A stretch of DNA of 36,515 nt from an uncultured Actinomycetes bacterium. Its GTDB lineage: Bacteria > Actinomycetota > Actinomycetes > Nanopelagicales > Nanopelagicaceae. The position numbers and the translations under genes were made by a program. Of this stretch, positions 25,793 to 32,104 are shown one piece after another. The DNA lies in assembly GCA_937876245.1 (NCBI GenBank), contig CALEGP010000013.1:1-36515 (forward strand). Direction: 5' to 3'. Every line of letters starts with the position of its first letter. Positions within the stretch are counted from its first letter, which is position 1. The notes under the pieces were generated by a model. The model searched no databases. It saw only the letters and a list, made by a program, of their open reading frames with translations, and was not told where the DNA came from.

Positions 25793-27249
25793 TTAGTTTG
25801 AACCGGAAAGTGCAATGTAAAAGTTGCCCCATTGCCAACTTCAGATTTAACACTTACCGAACCATTATGCGCTTTCATAATAGCCTCAACAATTGCTAAA
25901 CCGAGACCACTTCCCTCACCACTTATTCTTACGCGTGAAGGATCTGCCCGAAAAAATCTTTCGAAAATCCGTTCCTTATCTTCACTCACCAAGCCAGGTC
26001 CATCATCAACGATACTAATTTCAGTTTCTGTCTCGTCTTGGCTAACCAAAACCTTAATCTTTGTTCCATCTGGAGTATGAGTGCGGGCATTTGCCAATAA
26101 ATTAGCGACCGCCTGGTGAACTTGTCTGGCATCGCCGAGAACATAAACTTCATCACTAGTGCTCATAATTTCAATCTCATGATTTGGCCCAGCCGCTCTG
26201 GCAGATGCCACAGCCTCGCTAACCAAGCCATTTATATCTACTGGCTCGATAGTTAATTTACGCGATTGGTCTAGGCGAGCAAGTAATAATAAATCCTCAA
26301 CAAGTGAACTCATTCGAATCGATTCTTTTTCGATTCTAAGGATTAACTCCCTTGTTTTATCTTCTCCGATAACTGCACCTTGGCGGTGCAATTCAGCGAA
26401 TCCTCGAATTGCGGTAAGTGGGGTGCGTAACTCGTGACTTGCATCGGCAACAAAACGGCGCAATCTGCTTTCTGATTCAGTCCTAATTGCAAAAGAACTT
26501 TCAATACGGGAAAGCATTGTGTTAAGCGAGCCGGTCAATCGACCAACTTCAGTCCTTGAATTCACTTGCGGCAGACGTGCTGATAGATCGCCTTCAGCGA
26601 TTGCCGCGGCAGTCTCCTCAATCTTATTAAGTGGCTTAAGGGTTAAGGTAATCAAGGATCTTGCAACTACTCCTATAGCAATCAATACGATTAATCCAAT
26701 TAAGAAAAAGATTCCAGCCAGACCTCGAAGTGTTCTTTCAACGCTATCTAGAGCAACTGAAATAACCACCGACCCAGCTCCCGAGGGAAGAACTCGGGCA
26801 ACTGCGCGAATCTTTGGTTGGCCATCTTCACCTTGAATAGTAAATGGTTTTCCATTATGTGAGGCAATGGCTGAAGGAGTTAACTTTTGAAACTCTTCTA
26901 AGTCAATTGATTTCGCAAACTGTCCACCTATCTGACCAACCACATTTCCCTTTAAATCCAATAAAGTAACGGCAGTTGTAGTAGGAACAGCACCTAGCGG
27001 TCTCAGTGGCCGAAAATTAGTTTTGTCATCTTCATCCATAGAGGCTTCGGATTCAATACCTGCTCGATCAAGCCGGAGCATAGAAGTTTGAACCACTTCG
27101 TTTAACTGAGTATCTGCTTGGCTAATTAAAAAAGAACGGAGAGAGTTTGTTGCAGCTAAATCGGATGCAGCAATTGCAATAGTTGCCAGCACGAGCGTTG
27201 CCAAGATAAGCCGGTTTCTAAGAGACCAGTTGGCAAGCCGGTATTTCAT
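25789..27249 (-). CDS. Sensor histidine kinase (PhoR-like)
   Basis: This 486-residue membrane kinase has a first helix (about 13-33), an extracytoplasmic sensor of about 140 residues, a second helix (about 177-197), a HAMP domain (about 198-252), a HisKA domain with the phospho-accepting His in [18 protein letters not shown], and an HATPase domain ([31 protein letters not shown]). It should phosphorylate the response regulator encoded 21 bases upstream in the same operon. The stimulus is unknown. Confidence 0.93.
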   Translation of the reverse strand: MKYRLANWSLRNRLILATLVLATIAIAASDLAATNSLRSFLISQADTQLNEVVQTSMLRLDRAGIESEASMDEDDKTNFRPLRPLGAVPTTTAVTLLDLKGNVVGQIGGQFAKSIDLEEFQKLTPSAIASHNGKPFTIQGEDGQPKIRAVARVLPSGAGSVVISVALDSVERTLRGLAGIFFLIGLIVLIAIGVVARSLITLTLKPLNKIEETAAAIAEGDLSARLPQVNSRTEVGRLTGSLNTMLSRIESSFAIRTESESRLRRFVADASHELRTPLTAIRGFAELHRQGAVIGEDKTRELILRIEKESIRMSSLVEDLLLLARLDQSRKLTIEPVDINGLVSEAVASARAAGPNHEIEIMSTSDEVYVLGDARQVHQAVANLLANARTHTPDGTKIKVLVSQDETETEISIVDDGPGLVSEDKERIFERFFRADPSRVRISGEGSGLGLAIVEAIMKAHNGSVSVKSEVGNGATFTLHFPVQTN

Positions 27250-27270
27250 TTAGGGAGTTTACTTCGCCAA

Positions 27271-28014
27271 TTACTTGCGCGCAGGTAAACGCAGCCGGTA
27301 ACCCACGCCGCGAACAGTATAAATCAAGGCTGGGTCGTAGGAGTCTATTTTTTTACGGAGGTAGGAAATATAGGTTTCAACAATTCCTGCATCGCCACGA
27401 AAGTCGTATTGCCACACGTGATCGAGAATTTGCGATTTACTCACCACTCGATCTGCATTAATCATCAAATAGCGAAGCAATAAAAACTCGGTTGGTGAGA
27501 GGTCGATCAAATTTCCGGCCCTTCTAACTTCATGAGTAGCTTCATCTAGTTCAAGGTCAGCAAATCTAATTTTCTCATCATCATTTTCGACCTCGATAAC
27601 GCCTATGCGGCGGAGAAGTGCGCGCAGACGAGCAACGAGCTCTTCCAAACTAAATGGTTTTGTTACGTAGTCGTCACCACCGATTGTCAGCCCAGCGATT
27701 TTGTCATCAACGGTATCTTTTGCAGTTAGGAAAAGTACTCCGACGCTGTGGCCATCTTGGCGAAGTTGGCGACAGACCTCGAAACCATTTTGATCTGGCA
27801 ACATGACATCAAGGATTAGGGCATGGGGCTTAAATTCTTCAGCCACCCTCAGGGCCTCTGATCCACTGGCTGCAGTGCGAACTTCAAATCCAACAAAGCG
27901 AAGGCTTGTGGAGATTAGCTCACTAATACTGTTTTCATCATCAACAACCAGAATTCTCTGGGTTGTAGATGGCATTGATTCGCTCATTTTAGGTTTCTCT
28001 TTCAAAGTTGTCAT
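27271..28014 (-). CDS. OmpR-family response regulator (PhoP-like)
   Basis: This 247-residue regulator has a receiver domain (about 20-132; acidic pocket VVDDE, phospho-Asp in ALILDVMLPDQNG, Lys in VTKPFS) and a winged-helix DNA-binding domain (about 148-244, LSPTEFLLLRYLMINADRVV and SYLRKKIDSYDP, then RGVGYRL). Over its whole length it resembles mycobacterial PhoP most closely, including GLTIGGDDYVTKPFSLEELVARLR. It precedes its kinase gene. A direct repeat with 11-base period at 28037-28053, typical of OmpR-family sites, lies 23 bases before the start and suggests autoregulation. ATG starts at codons 10 and 14 are alternatives. Confidence 0.93.
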   Translation of the reverse strand: MTTLKEKPKMSESMPSTTQRILVVDDENSISELISTSLRFVGFEVRTAASGSEALRVAEEFKPHALILDVMLPDQNGFEVCRQLRQDGHSVGVLFLTAKDTVDDKIAGLTIGGDDYVTKPFSLEELVARLRALLRRIGVIEVENDDEKIRFADLELDEATHEVRRAGNLIDLSPTEFLLLRYLMINADRVVSKSQILDHVWQYDFRGDAGIVETYISYLRKKIDSYDPALIYTVRGVGYRLRLPARK

Positions 28015-28036
28015 AAAAGGGAGAGTCCCTCATTAA

Positions 28037-28053
28037 CCTGAGGTTTTCCTGAG
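28037..28053. promoter_or_regulatory. Direct-repeat candidate operator for the PhoP-like regulator
   Basis: CCTGAG occurs at 28037-28042 and 28048-28053 with GTTTT between, an exact 11-base period. OmpR/PhoP regulators bind tandem 6-7 base repeats with this spacing. The pair lies at or just downstream of the inferred transcription start, a position that would favour negative autoregulation. Confidence 0.45.
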
Positions 28054-28057
28054 AACT

Positions 28058-28087
28058 AGCATAATGTCCGCTAGTAGTTATCCCCAA
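28058..28087 (-). promoter_or_regulatory. Candidate promoter of the two-component operon
   Basis: On the minus strand a -35-like TTGGGG (28087-28082) and a -10 TATGCT (28063-28058) are 18 bases apart, placing the start near 28051. The pair lies inside an inverted repeat ACTAGC-N9-GCTAGT (28055-28060 and 28070-28075) that may be a further operator. Confidence 0.4.
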
Positions 28088-28109
28088 CCTTTATCCACGG
28101 TGTGGAGAA
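28078..28109. promoter_or_regulatory. DnaA-box-like trio upstream of the PhoP-like regulator
   Basis: TTATCCCCA (28078-28086) and TTATCCACG (28091-28099) are on the plus strand and TGTGGAGAA (28101-28109, that is TTCTCCACA on the minus strand) faces them. Each has one mismatch to TTATNCACA. The last two form a head-to-head pair separated by one base, and the first overlaps the proposed -35. Confidence 0.4.
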
Positions 28110-28125
28110 TTACACCCGTGTAATT
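28108..28125. repeat. 18-base inverted repeat
   Basis: AATTACAC (28108-28115) and GTGTAATT (28118-28125) are perfect inverted repeats separated by CC. The site lies after the crgA stop and about 60-75 bases upstream of the proposed start of the two-component operon. There is no T run, so it reads as a dimeric-protein operator rather than a terminator. The cognate protein is unknown. Confidence 0.5.
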
Positions 28126-28132
28126 AAGAGAT

Positions 28133-28390
28133 TTAGCGCCAGCGAGTTGCGAGAGCGAACCCAACGCCAATAAACCCAAATCCAACGACCATATTCCAGG
28201 CACCAATTCCTGGGACTGGATAGGCAGTTGCACTTACATAGAAAATTACGATCCAGATAAGCCCCATGATAAAAGCCGTAACCATCGCAGGAACGAGCCA
28301 TTTTGGGCTCTCTGTGGGGGTCGGGGCCACGTGAGCAAGAGCCTGCGGGATAAAGGCCTTCTCTTTTTTACGTATCGGTGACTTAGGCAT
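28133..28390 (-). CDS. crgA: Cell division protein CrgA
   Basis: This 85-residue membrane protein begins MPKSPIRKKEKAF, has two hydrophobic helices (about 32-52 and 64-82), and ends in ATRWR, the CrgA pattern (typical tail TMRWH). CrgA is an actinobacterial divisome protein that binds FtsZ, FtsQ, FtsI and PBPs and helps place septal peptidoglycan synthesis. The gene is next to trpG/pabA and pknB as in M. tuberculosis. A -10 motif stands six bases before its ATG. Confidence 0.92.
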   Translation of the reverse strand: MPKSPIRKKEKAFIPQALAHVAPTPTESPKWLVPAMVTAFIMGLIWIVIFYVSATAYPVPGIGAWNMVVGFGFIGVGFALATRWR

Positions 28391-28396
28391 GGGCAG

Positions 28397-28402
28397 AGAT
28401 TA
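28397..28402 (-). promoter_or_regulatory. -10 element of crgA
   Basis: On the minus strand TAATCT ends exactly 6 bases before the crgA ATG at 28390, without a ribosome site. It lies in the 27-base gap to the divergent trpG/pabA gene. Confidence 0.55.
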
Positions 28403-28417
28403 CACCACAATTGCGCC

Positions 28418-29056
28418 ATGAACACTAAAGCCAAGAAGATTCTGGTTATCGATAACCATGACTCTTTTGTCTTTAACCTCGTCCAATATCTAAATGAAAT
28501 AGGGGCGGACACGACTGTCGTAAAAAACGACGAGGTTAAACCTAGTTTTGCCAAGAATTTTGCCGGAGTCCTAATTTCACCTGGACCAGGAACCCCAGAA
28601 AAAGCAGGCGCCAGTATCGAAGTTACTAAATTTTGTGAGAAACACGAGATTCCGCTTTTTGGAGTTTGTTTAGGAGTTCAAGTTATCGCAACAACCTTTG
28701 GAGCAAAAGTATCGAGCGCTCCTGAATTGATGCACGGCCGAACTTCCAAAATTCAACATAATGGGAAAAGTATTTTTTCCGGTATTCCAAATAATTTCCA
28801 GGCTACCAGATATCACTCGCTTGCAATTGAAAGAGGTTCAATACCGCAAGAGCTAGAAATTATTGCTACAAGCCAGAGCGGAATAATTATGGGGATCTCT
28901 CACCGCGATCTAAATATCGTCGGAGTTCAATTTCATCCAGAAGCGGTATTAACGCAATATGGGTATGAACTCATAGCTAACTGGTTAGTAATTTGCGGAG
29001 ATTTGTCGGCCCCAGAACGTGCAGCCGGGTTATCTCCAATGCTTTCAAATAATTAA
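28418..29056 (+). CDS. trpG: Anthranilate/aminodeoxychorismate synthase glutamine amidotransferase subunit
   Basis: This 212-residue class I glutamine amidotransferase releases ammonia for a chorismate-using partner, in tryptophan or folate synthesis. It has ILVIDNHDSFVFNLVQYL, SPGPGTP, the catalytic Cys in FGVCLGVQ, and the His/Glu pair in GVQFHPEAVLT. TrpG and PabA cannot be told apart from the sequence and many bacteria use one subunit for both; no trp or pab partner gene is nearby. The position between crgA and pknB matches Rv0013. Confidence 0.93.
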   Translation: MNTKAKKILVIDNHDSFVFNLVQYLNEIGADTTVVKNDEVKPSFAKNFAGVLISPGPGTPEKAGASIEVTKFCEKHEIPLFGVCLGVQVIATTFGAKVSSAPELMHGRTSKIQHNGKSIFSGIPNNFQATRYHSLAIERGSIPQELEIIATSQSGIIMGISHRDLNIVGVQFHPEAVLTQYGYELIANWLVICGDLSAPERAAGLSPMLSNN

Positions 29057-29066
29057 GTACAAATAA

Positions 29067-30611
29067 TTAAGGTTGATTATTTACTGTAATTGCGATATCC
29101 GAACCAATTACTTGAGTCGTGCCCGCCGCCGGCGCCTGTGCCAAAACCACGCCTATCGGTTTTGCTTCATCATAACCGCTGATAACTTTCACCAAAAAAC
29201 CAGCCTGCGTCAAAATAGTTTGTGCTTCAATCCCAGTTAAATCCAGTAGCGCAGGAACCTTCAAACTACCACTAGCAATTTCCAAAACAACACCGCTTCC
29301 AGCTTTGATAATTGAACCGGCATCAGGTGTAACTTTTAAGACCACGCCAGTTCTGGAATTTGAATCGACAGGAACAATACGGGTTATCAATAAACCAGCT
29401 GCGGCAAGCTGATTTCTCGCCTCTTCAAGATCCATTCCAATAATTGTTGTAGGAACAGTTGTATCACCTGGGCCATCTGAAATAGTCAAAGTAACACTGC
29501 TCCCTTTCGGCGCTCGCGCGGTTGCAAGAGGAAGTTGCGAGGCGACTCGGTCAGCCGGAATTCTCGAATCTGGTGCGCGATTAACATTAATTGTAAAACT
29601 TCTCAGTAAAGCTGTTGCCTGATTTTCTGTAAGGCCAACAACGTTTGGAACTTGCAAAGACTGGACTGGCGCCTCAGAACTAGATAACAAAAGCGCTAAA
29701 CCAATCAAAAGCGCTAAACCTGCACCAGCACCGCCCAAAACCAGGAAGTTTCGACGCGGAACAATCTTGCGAATTTTAGTAGTTACTGCCTGACCACGCA
29801 TTGCGCGACGAACATCCGCGAGCATCAAGTCAGCGCTTTGATATCTATCATCAGGATTTTTCGCCAAGGCGACTTCGATTATCTTCTCAATGTTTATATC
29901 AAGTTCCGGATTTATTGAACTAGGTGATGGCAGCTGCGACGAAACATGTTGATAGGCAATTGCTACAGGAGTATCTCCAGTAAATGGCGGCTTGCCTGTC
30001 ACTAACTCAAATAACAAACACCCAACAGAATAAATATCACTGCGAAGATCCGCGGTTTCACCAGTTGCCTGTTCTGGCGAAAGGTACTGAGCCGTTCCAA
30101 TTACATTCCACGTACTTGTCATTGTTGCGCCAATATCATCCATGGCACGGGCAATACCAAAATCCATTACTTTAACTACTCCAGCATCGGTCAACATAAT
30201 ATTTCCCGGCTTGATATCACGGTGAACAATCCCATTTAAGTGAGAATAAGAAAGTGCCTCTAGAACACCCTCAATTATTTCAAGTGAACGCTCCACTGTT
30301 AAAATATTTGGACTCTGTAATTCTTCGCGAAGGGTGTGGCCATTTACTAATTCCATGACGATATAGGAATTAGAGCCTTCCTCTCCCGAGTCATAAACCG
30401 CAACAATCCCGGGGTGATTTAAGCCGGCAGCAGCCAGAGCCTCCTTGCGAAATCTTGATAGAAATGATGGATCACGAGCAAGATCACTTCGCAAAACTTT
30501 TACTGCGACTTTTCGGGAAAGCCTCTGGTCTATACCGACATAGACATCAGCCATTCCGCCAGTTCCGATCATCTGGCCAATTTGATAGCGATTTCCAAAA
30601 ACTTTATTCAT
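29067..30611 (-). CDS. pknB: PASTA-domain Ser/Thr protein kinase PknB
   Basis: This protein of about 514 residues is a membrane-anchored Hanks-type kinase. The kinase domain covers about residues 6-270: glycine loop IGTGGMADVYVG, VAVKVLRSDLARDPSF, catalytic HRDIKPGN, VMDFGIAR, and an activation loop with two Thr (MTSTWNVIGTAQYLSPEQA) where mycobacterial PknB autophosphorylates. After a basic juxtamembrane stretch and one membrane helix (about 292-312) come three PASTA repeats (about 320-514) that should bind muropeptides or lipid II. I chose the ATG at 30611 (MNKVFGNRYQIG), which overlaps the pstP stop by eight bases; the longer start at 30659 adds 16 unconserved residues. Likely targets include the CwlM homologue in this window. 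Confidence 0.95.
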   Translation of the reverse strand: MNKVFGNRYQIGQMIGTGGMADVYVGIDQRLSRKVAVKVLRSDLARDPSFLSRFRKEALAAAGLNHPGIVAVYDSGEEGSNSYIVMELVNGHTLREELQSPNILTVERSLEIIEGVLEALSYSHLNGIVHRDIKPGNIMLTDAGVVKVMDFGIARAMDDIGATMTSTWNVIGTAQYLSPEQATGETADLRSDIYSVGCLLFELVTGKPPFTGDTPVAIAYQHVSSQLPSPSSINPELDINIEKIIEVALAKNPDDRYQSADLMLADVRRAMRGQAVTTKIRKIVPRRNFLVLGGAGAGLALLIGLALLLSSSEAPVQSLQVPNVVGLTENQATALLRSFTINVNRAPDSRIPADRVASQLPLATARAPKGSSVTLTISDGPGDTTVPTTIIGMDLEEARNQLAAAGLLITRIVPVDSNSRTGVVLKVTPDAGSIIKAGSGVVLEIASGSLKVPALLDLTGIEAQTILTQAGFLVKVISGYDEAKPIGVVLAQAPAAGTTQVIGSDIAITVNNQP

Positions 30612-31380
30612 TGGCTGCGCCAACCAACGAGGGGAAGATTTCATTTTCTTCCTCAACAACTTCTACCCAGATCACGGTCACATTATCAGGTGCGCCTTTT
30701 TCCTTGGTTTCTACCACGAGTTTTTCCACGAGAGCAATTCCCGAATTTTTCTTAATGATTTTTGAAATTTCCAAGTCTGATAAAACCGAAGTTAAGCCAT
30801 CGCTGCATAGCAAGAATTTGTCACCAACTTGAACTGGGAATTCTTTGATTTGCGGAGTAACACCAGAGTCGCCCATTAATGCTTGCGTCAGCAAGGAGCG
30901 TTGGGGATGGTTTACAACTTCATCCGGAGTAAGTCGACCTTGATCGACTAGTTCTTGCATCACGGTGTGGTCATAACTCAATTGGTTCAATTTTCCCTTG
31001 GAAAAAGCGTAGCAGCGAGAATCGCCGATATGTAAAAGCTCAACCGCTCCATTGCTTAAGTACAAAGCCGTCAAGGTTGTGCCCATTCCAGAAAGTTCTG
31101 GTTCAGATTTAGATTTGGCGGCAATCTCACTATTGATTTCATTGGAAATTTCTAACAAGGCATTTTCAATTGACATTCCACTTGAATTTAAACCATTGCT
31201 CAGCTGGCTGGGCTTTGTCAGTGTCCTAATCGCAATTTTGGAGGCCACTTCGCCTCCCGCATGGCCACCCATGCCATCGGCTACCGCAACTAAGTTTGAA
31301 GAAATTAACCCAGAATCTTCATTGCCTTCCCGATGTAATCCGACGTCGGAGAGGGCATAAGATTTAAAGACAAGCGTCAT
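30604..31380 (-). CDS. pstP: PP2C-type Ser/Thr phosphatase PstP
   Basis: This 258-residue Mn-dependent phosphatase has all PP2C metal motifs: GLHREGNEDSG, VADGMGGHAGGEVAS, SGMGTTLTALY, HIGDSRCYAF, LLCSDGLTSVL and the terminal DNVTVIWVEV. It should reverse PknB phosphorylation. It ends soon after the catalytic domain and lacks the membrane helix and extracellular domain of mycobacterial PstP, so it is probably cytoplasmic. It is upstream of pknB and overlaps it; the ATG is preceded by GGAGAG, a real ribosome site, unlike its neighbours. Confidence 0.95.
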   Translation of the reverse strand: MTLVFKSYALSDVGLHREGNEDSGLISSNLVAVADGMGGHAGGEVASKIAIRTLTKPSQLSNGLNSSGMSIENALLEISNEINSEIAAKSKSEPELSGMGTTLTALYLSNGAVELLHIGDSRCYAFSKGKLNQLSYDHTVMQELVDQGRLTPDEVVNHPQRSLLTQALMGDSGVTPQIKEFPVQVGDKFLLCSDGLTSVLSDLEISKIIKKNSGIALVEKLVVETKEKGAPDNVTVIWVEVVEEENEIFPSLVGAANE

Positions 31381-31437
31381 TTGCTCTCCGATCCTCTTGC
31401 TTTGCGACTAATGAACGGTAGAAGCATACCTTCCCAC

Positions 31438-31443
31438 TAAATT
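31438..31443 (+). promoter_or_regulatory. -10 element of the aquaporin-like gene
   Basis: TAAATT ends 7 bases before the ATG at 31451 and is followed by AGCCCCC, which is no ribosome site. It fits TANNNT and leaderless transcription. Confidence 0.5.
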
Positions 31444-31450
31444 AGCCCCC

Positions 31451-32104
31451 ATGAAACTACAAAAAATCTTTGCAGAATTCCTAGGGACGGCCCTTTTGCT
31501 GGTTTCCATAATTGGCTCAGGAATAATGGCAACAAACGTGAGTGAAGATGTGGGTGTTCAATTATTGCTAAATGCTATTTCAATCGTCGTAATGCTTGCG
31601 ATAATTATTACCCTCTTTGCGCCAATAAGTGGCGCACACTTCAACCCAGTTGTAACGTTGGGCGAGCTCTTCAAAAACCGGATTTCTAGAGCAGATGCAT
31701 TTGCCTACATTATTTTCCAGTTCGCTGGAGGCTTTCTTGGCACAGTTTTTGCAAATATCATGTTCGATAAACCAGCAGTCTTTCAATCGCATCAAGAGCG
31801 AACTTCAACAAATCTTTTTCTTAGTGAAATATTCGCAACTGCCGGATTAATTTTTATTGTTCACTTACTCGTTGACCAAAAACGTATAAATCTAGCGCCG
31901 ATTCTGATTCCAGCTTGGATAACTACAGCGTTCTATGCGACATCCTCATTAGTGTTTGCCAATCCGGCGGTTACCTTTGGCAGAATCTGGAGTGACTCAT
32001 TTTCTGGAATTACTTTCCATTCGGCATGGATTTATATAATCGCTCAATTAATTGGACTACCCGTAGGTCTGATAGTCGCAAGAATCTTATTTGTTCGAGA
32101 TTAA
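31451..32104 (+). CDS. Aquaporin/MIP-family channel
   Basis: This 217-residue protein has about six membrane helices and the two pore half-helices of the major intrinsic protein family: GAHFNPVVTLG (first box NPV rather than NPA) and FANPAVTFGR (second box NPA with the selectivity-filter Arg). It should pass water or a small uncharged solute. The NPV variant and overall shape recall AqpS-type channels linked with arsenite, but no ars gene is nearby, so the substrate is open. Its stop directly abuts the stop of the convergent permease gene. Confidence 0.87.
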   Translation: MKLQKIFAEFLGTALLLVSIIGSGIMATNVSEDVGVQLLLNAISIVVMLAIIITLFAPISGAHFNPVVTLGELFKNRISRADAFAYIIFQFAGGFLGTVFANIMFDKPAVFQSHQERTSTNLFLSEIFATAGLIFIVHLLVDQKRINLAPILIPAWITTAFYATSSLVFANPAVTFGRIWSDSFSGITFHSAWIYIIAQLIGLPVGLIVARILFVRD

